A stretch of DNA of 64,000 nt from Lateolabrax maculatus (GCA_031216445.1 CM062218.1:23034001-23098000); one strand, 5' to 3'; shown: positions 1 to 13,465, numbered from the stretch's first letter. Numbers and translations: made by a program. The notes: a model not told the origin generated them from the sequence alone.

Positions 1-2043
1 ATCTTGGTTGGTCTCCAAGATGAGTCATTTAACTGTACACCATTTCTTAAGTGGTTGACCAAACTGGTGCTAGGAGCCAAATATGGAGCTGTTCCACTAC
101 AAGAGCCAACACCCACCATCATTGTAACCTATCTGTAAACGCTGGTCCAAAGCTGTATTAAAGCAGAAATACTGGAGGCAACCTTCAGAACTCAGTTGTG
201 GTGCTTGCTGCTTAGTTTAAAGGTTTCAGTGTGCCAAAAACCCAGTGCTTGTAAGATAACAGCACCTGAATTTCTTTCAATTCATTTAGGTTAACAAACA
301 GACATAGAAACTAAACCTGAACACTTCAGGGATGAGGGTGATGATACATCGTCCATCACAGTCTCAACAAAAGAGTTGTTCTCAGCAGCACTCTCCTCTA
401 TTTTTCCTCTACTCTCGCTCACCTAGTGTCTACCCTCTAGGAGGCTCATTTTAGGCTAGACCTGCCATCCTAAAGCTTGATAACCAAACAAAATGACCAT
501 GACCATGACACTTTCCTAAACAGAAAATTCAACAATTACAAGCACTTTACGCAGTGGTTGGTCAGGTGTGTAGAGGTATGAGTTTTAACTTCTCTTTGAA
601 ACGCTCTTGTCATTTTTTACACAATTACTTGCATCACTTTAGTTGAAAGCATCATAAATGTCTTTGAGGAGAGACTGTCTGCACCATTATCCTCATTTGT
701 GTGATTCATGGTGTTGAGACTACGAAAACACACACAAGGCAGTTGTTGGATAAAAATCGGGAAGGCAGTAGGATGCAGCCAGAAGCAGGCTCTTCACTCT
801 GCCTTTGATACATGGTATCACCTAGTTCATTTGAAGCACACTGAGACCTTTAACTAGAGTCGGAATGTTTACTACCGCTTTTTGTATTTGGCTGGTTTAG
901 ATTCTCACTGGCCATTTACAGGCAAAGCTGAGCTTGTAAACAAAAGTTGTGGGGTTCTTAGGTGGCTTGAGTCATCACCCTTGGTGTTTGCTTCAGGGAG
1001 TAACATATTACAATGATATAACCCTGGCACATAGCCATGGAAGTACTTTCAACTTTCTTCCCAAAAAAAGTAGTGCCGATGAAAGCTGTTGACTGTGGAG
1101 AATTCCCATTCACTTCCAGTGTACTGGAGTTTCTCAGGCATATGTCATAACAATAGCACATAAAACCCTTTTTTTCCTTGTATGTATGCTGAGTTAACTG
1201 ACCCTTAAACTTGACTTTCCAAGTATGAGGAACTGCTGCTTATCAGATGTCAACATCTCTGTGATTATACCCATAATCCTTTTTGGAGTCATTCCTTGAG
1301 TTGAGTCGGATCCTCGGTGCAGTTCTTTTAGAAGTGGACTGAGGCTAGGTTTTCAGGCATTGTGGTGCTAAACAAACTAAACCAATGAAGGAAACACAAT
1401 AGCTGTGAATTATATATGTGCTTAAAGTCAATATGTAACTCAATATTCTGGATTTGACAACACTAACGATAACACACAGGATGATACAAAGGATGGAAGC
1501 TCTGTTTAACCTAGAGGACTGAAATAGAGTATCAGCTGATGGAGTGATGGGTCAGAGCAAAATTACTAGAATGTACAAAGTGGTGAGCTGTTGAGTGCAG
1601 TGGAAACAAAAGCAATACGCACGCTACCTGTCATAGTAGACACAAGTTTAACCAGTATGTTTGATACATGTTCCCGTTGGTCTTTGAATTCCTGCATTGC
1701 TTTACCAGTTTTCACAGATAGAAATTATGAATGAAATCTTCAGAAACAAGAAACTGAAAAAAACATAACTTTACAAACAAGGTGGGAGGAACATTTTAGC
1801 TCAAGTTCCATAATAAGGGATAGCTATGGAAGGTTATGAAAAAGCCATGTTTTACATTATCAGGGCCACAGCAGGAGCACTGTTCAGTGCACACTGTGAT
1901 GCTTTCTACTGCATTTGTGTAAGGACTAAACTAAAAAAAGCAACTGACTGGTCCTGAGAATTATTCAAGCAAAGTTTTCTGTGTTTATTCAGTCAGCTCT
2001 GAAGCTCTTGGTCTTTTAATATCCTTTGGGCTCTGCAGGCTCC
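1..2043. other. intergenic sequence, nothing recognised
   Basis: Unique-looking AT-rich sequence. Only short open frames without family resemblance were found; no repeat or RNA gene was recognised. Confidence 0.4.
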
Positions 2044-2575
2044 TCACCTCACCAATATCCCTGATGCTCGGTAGAATGAGTAGTGGGCAGTTTTAATGGC
2101 CCCCTGCAGAGCCCTCCTGTCCTGTGCCGTGCACATCCCATGCCAGTTTGTGATGTTTAAAGTCAGAATGTTTTCTATTGCTCCTCTGTTTTTATTAAGT
2201 TGAAAAGAACTTGGCTTGGAAAGTTTGCTTTCTTTAGTTTCCTTAAGAAATACAGCCATTTCTGAGCTTTTCTGAACCAGGGTGGAGATGTAGATGACCA
2301 TGACAGGTTCTCTGTGATGCTGAATCTAAACATGTTCACTTGCTCCACCTTAGCTCCATTGATGGTGTGAGTCTTTACCTCCTTTTTTCTAGAATCAATG
2401 ATTAGCTCCTTGGTTTTGCTGACATTGAGCAGCAGGTTGTTCTCTGCGTACCACTCTGCAAAATTGTTGATTTCCTCCCGATATGGATTCTTATAATTGT
2501 TGTGTCGTCCACAAACTTCACAACAGTCTTCATGTTGGGGATTGCAGTCGTGCGTGTGCAGCATGAAGAAGGGTT
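2044..2575 (-). mobile_element. LINE reverse-transcriptase C-terminal remnant (CR1/L2/Rex group)
   Basis: On the minus strand, frames spanning 2564-2275 encode a degraded RT palm/thumb segment (EWYAENNLLLNVSKTKE, INGAKVEQVNMFRF, KAQKWLYFLRKLKKANF). This is the usual sequence after the catalytic loop in CR1/L2/Rex-type LINEs. A second frame (2230-2090; WHGMCTAQDRRALQGAI) continues the same domain after a frameshift. Both ends are truncated and the ORF is broken, so it is an inactive fossil. It lies beyond the 3' end of the RGS gene and in the same orientation. The exact clade is uncertain. Confidence 0.75.
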
Positions 2576-2580
2576 AAAAG

Positions 2581-3983
2581 CTAGTAAGTGAGTTAAAATT
2601 TTGAATGAACTTTTACAGACTTGATACCTTTTTTATATATTAATCATTGTGATGTGTTGTTGTTTTTACCTGGCCTGGGAATGCCTTGGGATCCCACAGG
2701 ACGAGCTGGAGGAAGTAGCTTTGAAAAAGGGTGTCAGAATTACTTTGCTTGGCTCTAACCCAGAGGCAGGAAATTGATAAATGAATGGAAGAAAAGGAAA
2801 CTAAACAGGATAAATTCACATACTTCTCATACATTTCGGTCTGACACAAACTCTGAATCAAAGAAATCACAACCACACCTGACTGAACTGTCCATATACA
2901 GTGAGAGAGGTCAAAGCGGTCAGTTTAAATGGGTGGATTTTACATGGTGGATTGGTTTCAGCCAATAACCACCCACAGACTGCAGTGCAGCATCACTTTT
3001 TGCTCTGGTATAAGATACATTCAGCATTTCCTATCCACTGGGCTCAGTATCCCAGCAGCCTTTGCATGTGCAAGGGTTATCCACCCTCCACAGATACACT
3101 AAATGCAGCATAGAATCCACTGCTGATGCTTATCTCCATCTCTGAATGACCACTGAAAAAGAATCAACAGACACGTCAGATACAAAAACAGGATTTAATT
3201 TCTTTCTCTTCAGAAGACCTGACAAACACTTATGTTATTCTTTCTTTAAAATGTTATTCCTCATAATATGAGTGTTTTTAATTTTACAGGACCAACAGTC
3301 GAGGAAATTCTACTCAACACACTCATTACACACAACATACTTAAATTACTAAGTGTTTTCAGACGTTTGTCTTTGAACAGTGGAGCAGAGTATTTAGAGG
3401 CAGACTGCACCCTGCCTGTAGCTATGTACTTATTTTACCCGTCGGAGTCAATTAGCTCAGGTTTCCTACCTTTGCCTTATAAGTAACTCATGTAGTACTT
3501 TGACCTTTTAAGCAAAGAGCTCATTCTTGCTGAACTTGTTTTTCCTTTCTGTCAGCCGATGAAACTCAGACTGAGCTTATTGGACTATGGGTACATTAGC
3601 TGCTTACAGGGAGGATGTTTAATTATTAAAACAAAAGCTGCATAGTTTCACGGGTCATGTTAAGGAAAATGGCCCGGAGAATTTGGAAGAAAACGTAGAT
3701 GAGGCAAACTGAAGCTACTGTTGCAGCTCGAAGCCAGCAAGCCAAATAAAGGAATAGTTTAACATTTTGGCAAATTACCTTATTTGCTTTTTCTAAAGTG
3801 GGATAAATAAACGTACTACTATTAATTAGTGTCCAATGGGCAATTTACACAAACGTACTACACAGCATCTCTATCTTTTGAAGACATATTTAGCTTTAGG
3901 GTCTACAATGTTTACGAAGTCCTGAAAACCACTGGGCCACTGTTCCTCCTCCTGAGTCCAGGTGTGTCATCAACACGTGGCTT
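2581..3983. other. probable 3' UTR and downstream flank of the RGS gene
   Basis: Follows the RGS stop codon on the minus strand. No coding exon or repeat was recognised. The polyadenylation site could not be fixed. Confidence 0.35.
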
Positions 3984-6900
3984 CTAGTCGGCCTCTTGGA
4001 CTAAGGAGAAGTAAACGTTGGACTGGAGGAAGCGGGGATAACAGTCTGTGTCCAGGAGTGAGTAGATTCGTTTCTGTGCGTGGGACAGGGAGGTGTGAGA
4101 GGGAGCCTGCAGCAGCTGGATGGTCAGATCCCTGGTCTTACTGTCCAGGTTCACCTACAACAAGACAACACAGTAATTGCTCTACACTCCTTTGAAAGTC
4201 AATTCCAAATGAAATACAGACTGACATGAATTTGAAATCAATTTGGGATCAATCAGGAATTATCTGAACATAGAATAAATCAACCAGACTTTGAATCTGC
4301 CCAGACATTCCCTATTTAGTTGAGAGGTTCAGACAGCGAGAGGGGGGGCGTCTACCATGATTGGTTTCTGAGATCCAAATACTTTAAACAGATAAATGAT
4401 CAGCTTGAAAAGAATGTGAGATAACACTGAAAATGTGGGCCCGTGACATGAACAAAGGGAGAACAGAGTTTAGAATGGGGCTCATTTCAAAATAATTATT
4501 TCAAGCCCTTTTGACACTGGCTTTGGGTACATGGGCCAATTCTTCTTCTTCTGGGTTTCATCACTTCCGTCGATGCAGTTTTAATGAAAGTCATGACAAT
4601 AATAAGATGTGTTTTATTTAGGGTAAGCAATTTACAAAGCACAATTCCTCCATGAGCAGTATAGTGAATCCAAAACTCCTCCATGAGCAAACCTGCACTG
4701 AGCATGTGGCACTTATTGTTTAACTGCTGAACAGACCGGATTGGTCAGGATATACTGCTGGTGGAGCTGGAGAGAGGAGAGATTTCGGTTTTACCTCATT
4801 AAAACTAGTAAATTTCACCTAGTAAAGGATGTTCTCCTGAGGACGACGTCTCCTTCAGAAAAGAAGGCAGGGAGCTTGTGAATGACAGATAAGGGTCAAG
4901 AGTCTTCCCAGGGAGAAAACTGTACACATTACAAGTCATATTTACATCCACTGATTAGATTGTGAAAGGTTGCTGTGTAATTTTCGAAGGCAGAAATACA
5001 GTAACACAATATTTCTCTTACAAGTGAAAAGTTGATTTAGAAATAAAAACACCAGTTCAGTTACTCGGGGGTTTTGCTGCTTCAGTCTTACTTGGTCTGG
5101 TTTGACCAGTAATATGTGTTGGCTAATTTAGCTATTGTTAGCAAACTTGAGATATTACTGTAGACATTATACTTTAGATTTAGCGGACCTTACTGAGTCG
5201 GTTTGCTGACTTCGGTTACGCACTGTTTCATAGTTCAATGCTTTTATCACAAAAAAAAGTTGTCAAAACCATCGAACTGTCAATCAAATCTGATCAAGCC
5301 ACATTCACACAGTCCAGGTGAAGCAGGTGAGTGTTTCATTGTGGAGGTCTTAAACTCATACCTGCAGAGGTTTTTTACTTTACCTCTTAAGTTTTTAGAG
5401 GCTTTAAAGCAACAGACTTAAGAAGACAGAAGTCTGTAATTACCATACCATTATCCTGTGACTGTCCAGAGCGGCCGCTGATAAGTAAAAGGGATATAGT
5501 GTTGTTTTAAAGCAGCCCTTAAAAATCAGAATGACAGTTCTTACTACCTTGTACAACCCTTACTGATCATACTTTGTGTTATCCATTGCATGTTGTTAGT
5601 CAATGACTCACTGAGGCTCTCCTGGCTAAATACAGATTACATTTTAAAAAGTCTTGTAATTGAGGGGTTTGAGTGAGGGATTTTTATTCTGGTTGAATTC
5701 TTGGTCTATTAGTGAAAAATAGGCTCCACATGAATGCAGCTATTGATGTAATGGTGTGATGTTAAACTTGAACCGCCCACCAAGCCTTGAAAACACAAGG
5801 AACATCCACACATATGGCACGTTGTTCACATGAATACTTGGAGTGACAACGGCTGAAAGTGCGTTGAGGGGGGAAAAAAAAAAAAAGGTGTAGACTTGTG
5901 ACAGGATTTAAATTACTCTTCCTATCCTGACTGAACAGAAAAGCAGACGTGTACCTCCCGGGGGGCACCTGGCTGGATGTAGGTGGCGCAGATGTCCTTG
6001 GCCCTTCTCTGCAGGCTGAAGTTGTTGGACGAGTGTCTGTACTGTTCACAGGCCAGATAGAACTGCAGATTCTCCTCGCTGAACTCAGAGCGCAAGAATG
6101 CTCCAAACACTGAAACACCCGCTGGGAGGAGGAGGAGGAGGAGGAGGAGGAGGAGGAGGAGGAGGAGGAGGAGGAAGTAGAAGAAGAAGATGAAGATAAG
6201 TGGGGCTTACACCCACACACAACAATCATTCAGGCCTAATAAGCACATGACAAACAGAAGTTTCACAGGTTCATTGTAAAACCTGCACACAACCTGTCTT
6301 TGAGGCACGACCTGTTTATAGAGTGACGTATCAAACATGGCGGAGGGAGGCTTCATACTGCTGACACCACATGTACAACATGTTACAGTTCACACATGTC
6401 AGCTGTGGGATAGTGCTCCAAATTAGCATGGCACTGATAAGGAGGCCAGGCCACACAGTGAGGTTAGTCTTTAGCACTCTGTTTACAGTACACGCATTAC
6501 TGAAGCAGAAGCACACCCACCTACTACCTACAACTCAGCTTCAAATAAGAGGAAACTAAAGAAGTAATCTGACCGTTCAGCAGGAGGTTTTCATGTCACG
6601 ACAGTTCAGTTCATATTCACTGATACTGGACTTCTTTACAGCAGTGCTGTGCAACTTTTGAAACTTTCCCCTTATTTGACTGTTGTTTGCTGTAAACTAC
6701 AGTGAGCAACTGTTTTAGGAAATAACTGAGCCACAGTCAGTCATATACACATATATACATATACATACATACATGTATACATATACACACATACATATAT
6801 ACGTATACATATATACACATATATACATACATATAGACATATATATAAACACATACATACAAACACACCCCCCCACACACACATTTTACAATGTAAAAGT

Positions 6901-9900
6901 GATAAATGAAGACTCTAACACATGCTCTCTAGGGGAGACATTTCTGAGCTTACAATTCTTGTTACCGGCCAGCATATATGCTGAAACAGATGTACAATAT
7001 CTGTGGTGAGCCAATACTGTATATCAGCCAGGCCGATTTATGGGTGTAGCTCCTAGGAACTGAGTGGACCACTGAAGACCTCTATCTAGGCTGAGATACC
7101 CGAGTGAAGTCACTTGACTGAGTATTACTCATCATGACTAGTAAACCAACTTTAAATCCAAGTGCTTTAACTCAAGCAAGTCCAAAGTTTCAGCAAGTTG
7201 TTTTTCATACTGTGCTCTTATGAATGGAAATCACTGGCTTTTGGTAGATATGAAAAGCACATCCACATGTCTAAAACACCAGTACATGCTCTCAGAAATG
7301 ATGAGTAATAAAGGTAACTACATCATTTGTAGTAAATGGCCTACAGCATGCAGAAACACTGCCATCTCTGAAGCAGAGAAGTGAATGGAAAAATTCTGTG
7401 GCATTACAAATATGCTGTAGTGCTGTCTGCGTTATCAGAGGGTTTCAATCAGGACCTGCCCTGGTTTTGTTGATGTGGGTGACAACGCAAGTATGTCATT
7501 AGATAGTAGAGAAAACCCCAAGACAAACGATACCACCAGAAAACAGAGAAGCGTTTACGGAATCTACCTGTGCAGACGTGCAGGTTTCCTAATCCCCCAA
7601 TGTTGCAACTACGATCCTTGTTATGTCAGACTGGTCAAACATCCTCTAGCTGGAAACTCTTTTAGACAGAGTTTGTTAAGCAGTGATTTATAACAGTCTT
7701 GGTGTTTACTATCTGTTCTATTTATAGAAGCGCTGCTCTTTTAGCTTTATTGCATAGCACACAGTAACCAGTGACGTCGGCTCACGTCAACATCACTGCA
7801 GCAACATGCAAGTTCAAATAAAAGCAGGGAAACTTGAGATAGATTTGACTTTTAGTTGCACAAACATTTCTCTGAGGCAGAAGTGGTCAGTCAGTTAAAT
7901 GTCAGGGTGTAGAGTTCAGGTTAGAAAAGTGCAAGAGGTAAAAGAAGAGCTATCATCTAACATCAGTTATAGACACCCTGTGGAGTTTTCGTTGTTGTAA
8001 AGCTAAATGCATCATGTGTATCTTTAAGGCCTTATTCAAATATGTTGAATGCATTTCCTACCTCCTTGTTCAAACTCTGTTAATGATATGGTGGATCATT
8101 TTAGCTCTAAAATTACAAATCTTAATTGATACAGTCGCCCATGTTAAGGTCAAAGTTGTCCCTGGTAAAAAAGCACCATGAAGAAATGTCACACTGGTGG
8201 ACCCACATCAACAGAATTACAAAATCAGCCAACTACCACCTTAAAAAATATAGCAAGACTTAAAGGATCTACGTCTCAACCAGACTTGATCAAAGTTGTT
8301 CATGCTTCTGTTTTTAGTAGATTGGATTACTGTAATAGTGTATTTGCAGCTTGTTCTGTTGCCCTTACCAGAACTAAGAAAGTGGATCACATCACCCCAG
8401 TTCTCAGAGCTCTGAAAACAATTTATTTCAAAATACTATTACTGACTTACAGAGCACTAAATGGTTTGGGGCCTTAATACACCCCCTTTGTTGTGAGCCA
8501 TCTAGAGTTCTTAGAGTATTCGGGACAGGTTTTCTCAATGTCTACCCGTGGCAGAAGCACCACAAATCAGGAAACTTAAAGAACACTTGAGGTCTGCCCC
8601 AGCCCTTTAGTATGGAAGCCCATTTGCGCCACTGTGAAGAAAAAAATAACGATCCTGTAAGTCATAATTATGAGATAGTATCTCATAATCATTACTTAGT
8701 GGGCCTGGTCTGTGCTCAGCTGCAGGGGGAGATATGTGTCGGAGGGGTTCAGGGGAACAGTGCCAGGGTGACTGAGCTGGAGCTCTGGGTCTCACACACA
8801 CACGAGGACACAGAGACGGTCCTACTGGATCGTTATTTTTTTCTTCGCAGTGGCGCAAATGGGCTTCCATACTTTAGTCTTTAAAATCGAGGCTTAAAAC
8901 TTTCTGAAGGTCAATTAAAGATATTATATTTTTACATTTCTTATACACTTCTTAAATCTTTAAAATCTACTGTATTTCTAATGTTTTCATTTAATGTATT
9001 CCTTCTATTATAAATTGTCTTATTTGTTTCATGTTTATGCCTTTTATGCTTTATGTAAAGCACTCTGAATGTATATGAAATGGGCTATAAGAATAAACTT
9101 GCCTTGCCTTAAAGAATTTGCTAAATCTTATTCTACATTTTTAAATCTGAATCTTACATTACATTCTTCTTCTCCTGTTTTATTGGCACATTGTTACCTT
9201 TTATGTCATTATTTCCACCAATTATTTCCACCTTTGGAATGGGTATCATGTCGCTCCGCATGCTCATGTGACCACTGGTAGAATGTGTACTACAAACAAT
9301 AGGGGGCTTGCTCATCAAAACACTGGTCTATAGTCCATCATGGTCCATGTAACATCATCAAACCTAAACTACCATTCATAACTGCCATATTTTGGACCAA
9401 AATAAGGAATGTTAAGGAAATACATAATGTCAGTGGATTTATTCACAGAAGTTGAGTAAATCTTAAACTTCTGTGAACTTTGATACATGAATTGCGCCCT
9501 GTTGATCAATAGCAAACCATCCTGACAGTGCTGACATCTGACAGGATGGAGACCACAAGAGACAAAACTGAAAATCGAGCTGAGTTGTACCGTCCACAGT
9601 CAGTCTTGAGACAGGGGCCAATGGTGAAAATTAATTTGTTTAAATAAACTGTGTTAACTTACTGTCTGGTTAACAACTGAGACTGTAAGATGTTACGCTG
9701 TCACGCTTCGATCACCACCCACTTTGCTGGGGTGCACAAATACATTTTTGGTCTGACCAAGTAAGCTAAAGCCTAATATACCCCAAAATGTTTCTGTTCA
9801 TACTACATTGGGTATATTATAGGTAAAGCATACCACCGTTCTACTATAGGTGGTGCTAGAAGAAAGGTATGGGGGTCTGAAAACATATCAGGATTCATCC

Positions 9901-12314
9901 TCTTAACCATAAATGAATGGTGAAAGTTCAGTGAGGAAGATCTTTTCCACCTCACTTGTCTTTCCGTTGGGAATTATTGCTTTTTTCACTCCAGTCTACT
10001 CCATAATTTCCACTCTGCCACACTGTTAAAATCCCTTTCATTCAGTTCTAACATCACCTTATCTGGCCAATGACCTTTTGCCCACGCTCTTCCAGCCAAT
10101 CAGTCCTCGGATGCTGTTCTTTGAATATCACTGTCATTCTATCTGTCAGACCTACGACTGCCCAACCCACCACCTCCCCATCACCTCCTTGTCCCTCAGG
10201 ATGATACAGCTGAGAAGTTTCATCTTCCATCTGCTGGCTTTACTCCAACATTACAAGTGTCTAGACTCTTATCTCCATGGGACTATGCTTATTGAAGATG
10301 CATTACATCGATAAATGCCTAAGCACATTTCATGGAAATGTGGTCATTAGCAGTTTTTGAGATAGCACCCTGTGGACCAAGGCATGTGACGGACCAACAC
10401 ACAGACCTCTCAGCCGACAGTGCCAACCTCAGTGATTTCAATTGAAAATAATCCAGTTAATCAACTCTAAAAAGGGTTGTTTACTTCCTTGAACAAAGGC
10501 TTTAAAATCAACCATTAAAGGGATTTCAGCCTCCAAAAAGTGTTTGGCTGAATAAAGAATAAAGCAGGACTCACTCTGGCTGGCCAGCAGCGCGTTCAGG
10601 GACTCGGACCATTTTTCCAGCTCTTCCCGACTGATCTTCCGCTTCTTACTGTGGCCCACTTGACTCCACTGACGCATGAAGAGCAGACGAGACCTCCTCT
10701 CTATAGCACTGCAGACCAGGATCACACAAGGACAGGGAGAGTCAGCAGATGTCAGCCAAAGGAGATTTTACTGAAAGATACTGCTATAATCACATCTCGG
10801 AGGGTTCACAAACAAACGTCAGGACAATGTGCTGCTTCACAACAATCTTATTAGGGCAAGATTCAAAAATACTGACTCGTCTTTAGGATCAAAGGAATTT
10901 CCTTTTAAGACATTCAATGTTTGTCTAAGGGCAGTAAATCAAATGTCTTGAGAGTGGTGAAGACATATTTACACGTGTATTATAGATTTTTGTATCTATC
11001 AACTAGGGACAATTAGCAACAGAAAATAAATGTGATTCTTACGCGTCTTTCTGTTCCATGTTGGACAGGTTGGAGTTTGAGGAATGAGGACTCTGAAAGA
11101 GAAACCACAAAGTTAACTGGAGGTCTTCCATCTGGACGACCCTCTAAAATCCCAGTAAAGCAGCTTTCAGTGAACATCTTCTCCAGGTCTCACTGTGACA
11201 TAGACCTGGATTCAAACCTCTAAACTAAGCTACAGCCATTATAGTTGGAAACCTGTGCAGATGTAGAATAAGAATTAGCAATTTAGGATATGCTAAATGT
11301 TTAGAAATCTACTGTACGACCTGTATGTTTGTCATACTGTGAACAAGTATACATTTTTTTCTTTTCATCTCTCTAATGAGTAACTTAACACTAAATCCAC
11401 TCTTTTGAGTTAGAGATAATAGAGATAATCAAGTGATTTTGTCCAGTAGACCAAAGAAATATCTATGAACAATCTGTGACATTGCTTTGAAAACCACGCC
11501 CTCTGAAGCACAAGCCAAGGCAATGGCCACTGTTGCCTGATCAGGTATTGCATACCCTTTCTTCAGGATTCATAGAACCATAGGTACATACGTAACTCTC
11601 TTTTGCAGTTGTAACTTGAAAAGAGATCATAGTTTATCCATCCCAATTCAAAGCTTTAAACCATATCACATGGTTGTCTTTGACCATGTCCATTTTTTAT
11701 AGCATACTGAAATGACCCCACAGAAGATCTAAAAAATGTCTAACAGTAATGTAACATTTGGTACCAAACGGGGCAACAATGTTCAAATCTTTAATATGGA
11801 TCATCTAAATTAAACTTAACTGGTGTCCCACCTGTCCAAATAGATTCCTGAGGTGCAGTTTAGCAGCAGACAGTTTGGGTTTATGGGGCCTGTGCTGGGA
11901 TTTGAAGGAGAAGGGGTTGGTGGAGGACGAAGGAGACCGGGGAGGCAGGTCATCTCTCTCCATGCTCTCCGTGCTGCCCTTGGTGGTCGGGGCCAGCTGG
12001 CCGTCACTGTAGGCCCTGCAGCCTTCACTGATGACACACACTCCAAGGTGGCTTTTATCCAGTTTCCCCAGGGCGCTCAGGTTCTCGGCGCTGACGCTGT
12101 GCTCTTTGGTGAGCTCCTTCTTCCCTGCCGCACCATGACACGCTCTTGGCTCCTGGATGGTGGGAGTCTCCTGGTCCAGCTCATTTTCCTCCACATGAGG
12201 TGTGTAGGTGCCGTACTCACGGTTCTTCTCATTATCTGGGTTCTTCAGGGCCACCCTCCGCCACGGGAGGAAGTCAAGATCCAGGAGGGATCCCTCGGAG
12301 CTGAATCTACGCAT
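3984..12314 (-). CDS. RGS-domain protein, RGS3/R4-like, complete CDS in 5 exons
   Basis: Coding exons on the minus strand: 12314-11832, 11092-11043, 10708-10575, 6121-5955 and 4154-3984. All junctions are GT-AG and phases match, giving 334 residues and a TAG stop. The start is the ATG at 12314 with A at -3, five bases after an acceptor, so a non-coding exon lies upstream. Residues 1-177 are low-complexity and Ser/Pro-rich, opening MRRFSSEGSLL. A basic stretch (KKRKIS) precedes the RGS box, about residues 211-332. The box shows FLRSEFSEENLQF (232-243), then LACE, and VNLDS (279-283), which hold the Asn residues that contact the G-alpha switch regions in known RGS proteins. The aromatic after LQF is Tyr244, where most R4 members have Trp. 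Family role: GTPase-activating protein for Gi/Gq alpha subunits at the membrane. The SEGSLL-type leader and box order suggest an RGS3-like protein, but the subfamily is inference, so no symbol is given. Confidence 0.88.
4155..5954 (-). other. last intron of the RGS gene, nothing further recognised
   Basis: Bounded by a donor (GAG then GTAC at 5951-5954) and an acceptor (AG at 4155-4156) that join the two halves of the RGS box between Glu278 and Val279. No repeat family was identified inside. Confidence 0.5.
6125..6175 (+). repeat. (GGA)17 microsatellite, acts as minus-strand pyrimidine tract
   Basis: About 17 GGA units on the plus strand. On the transcribed minus strand this is (TCC)n running to two bases before the AG acceptor (6122-6123) of the RGS core exon at 6121, so the repeat is the splice-site polypyrimidine tract. 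Confidence 0.95.
6743..6883 (+). repeat. AT/ATAC-rich compound microsatellite
   Basis: Imperfect ATAC, TATA and ACAC tandem runs inside an RGS intron, ending in a C-rich and CA stretch. The short frame across it is an artefact of the repeat. Confidence 0.85.
8178..9115 (+). mobile_element. L2-type LINE 3' fragment, interrupted by a MITE
   Basis: Reading frame 8178-8477 shows the RT C-terminal segment: [42 protein letters not shown]. The frame then decays; the final coding motif (SAPAL ... VFKSRLKTF) is split by the MITE at 8611-8871. The 3' tail near 9050-9115 has the GTAAAGCACT ... AATAAACTTGCCTTGCC pattern of L2-type tails. It lies in an RGS intron, antisense to the gene. It is inactive: truncated, frameshifted and interrupted. 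Confidence 0.8.
8611..8871. mobile_element. 261-bp MITE with ~45-bp terminal inverted repeats
   Basis: The first and last ~45 bases are near-perfect inverted copies (start TATGGAAGCCCATTTGCGCC, end its complement), with about one mismatch before they diverge. Inside are shorter inverted ATAATTATGAGAT-like motifs, so much of the element could fold back. CTTTAG occurs immediately outside both ends (8605-8610 and 8872-8877), consistent with a 4-6 bp target-site duplication depending on where the ends are drawn. There is no transposase ORF. The superfamily cannot be assigned from this copy alone. Confidence 0.88.
9116..10574. other. RGS intron sequence, nothing recognised
   Basis: Intronic sequence between the LINE tail and the RGS exon at 10575. 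Only shadow frames were seen. Confidence 0.4.
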
Positions 12315-13067
12315 GGTAGCTGTATGAGAAGTGATGGAGAAGGGTAGGAAAAAGAAGTGCTGCAAAAAAGTGAGAAAGACAAGTAAAGGCAAGAAATTTG
12401 GTTAACCCAACTTCCCAAATAAAAGCTTAGAAATGTCATTTAACCTCTTTTAATGTACACACACACAGACAGACACAAGGGTTAAATCATTAAAAGTGTA
12501 GATTATTTTGGATCAAATACAGCTGTCTTGCCTCAGAAAGTTCCTAAAGCATTTCAACATAATCTTCATTTAAGAAGTTTGGGGAGTTAAACGGCATATG
12601 ATTAATGGACTTCACCGAGTAAAGAAAAAGACATATGCAATATTAGAAATGACATGATAAAATAACTAATGCTGAGTCAAAATTAAAAGATACTAGCTCC
12701 ATTTGTTTGACTTACTATGTCATAATATGGGCTCCCTTAGTTCGAATTTTAACCTTCTTTAACATTCGTAATTTCATCCGTTTTTGTTTTTTTCCACACA
12801 GATTTGGGTTACCATAAATATCGACTGAACCTGAAAAACTGAAAAAGTATCATTGTTATCACTGGACTGACCAAACTGTCGTGTTATAAGGAACTGCTCC
12901 TGAATACTACCACTGTATAACTTTATATTGCTTTGTGATAGTGTCAATCCCTTCATAACATGAAGACCTTTGCTCACCGGTGTAAAAAGCAACAGTTGGC
13001 TGATATTTGGACTCACTAAGGCATGCCAACGCTCTACTGTTGTCAATTAACGCCAGTGTGTGTTTAC

Positions 13068-13300
13068 CTCTTTGTCCAGCAGTTATTAAGCTTCCTCCAT
13101 GACAGATCGTTAGGTTCCTCCAGACTTTGTGAGCAACATGTGGATGAACTGAAGGTTTGGGATCCAGCAATGCCGATTTCAGAACCCAAAGAAAGCGAAA
13201 TCCAACCTGCGACGCTCCTCCTGCCGCTGCTGTCTCCAGATTTGTTCTTGGTTCAATCAGGCGCACGGACTCAGACCTCCCTCCTCCTACAAAAGTGACA
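13068..13300 (-). other. possible non-coding first exon of the RGS gene
   Basis: The RGS start-codon exon opens with an acceptor at 12320-12321, so at least one upstream exon must exist. A reasonable minus-strand donor (AGAG then GTAAAC) sits at 13062-13067, which would make sequence above 13068 an untranslated exon. The transcription start is not visible. This is inference from one splice signal. Confidence 0.25.
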
Positions 13301-13465
13301 TCTGCCCACAGACATTTATCAGGAAAGGTTCCATAAAGATTCTACCCGTGACACTTGAATGGCACAGATAGGCCTCCTCCTCATGACTGCTGCCACACCT
13401 TCACTTCTGTCTCAACTTGTCCGTCAGACGAGACTTCATGAGAAGAGCAGACTGCAGCTTGGCGT

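Noticed and set aside
5762..6229. 155-residue minus-strand frame with a long Ser run
   Set aside because: The Ser run is the translated (TCC)n microsatellite and the frame ignores the splice sites of the RGS exon.
6773..7009. 78-residue Tyr/Thr/His-rich frame
   Set aside because: Translation of an ATAC microsatellite.
8607..8884. Two overlapping frames on opposite strands with the same N-terminus
   Set aside because: Not genes: they arise because the MITE ends are inverted repeats, so both strands read the same sequence.
11853..12347. 164-residue open frame on the plus strand
   Set aside because: It is the antisense shadow of the first RGS coding exon, which has the splice signals and protein resemblance.
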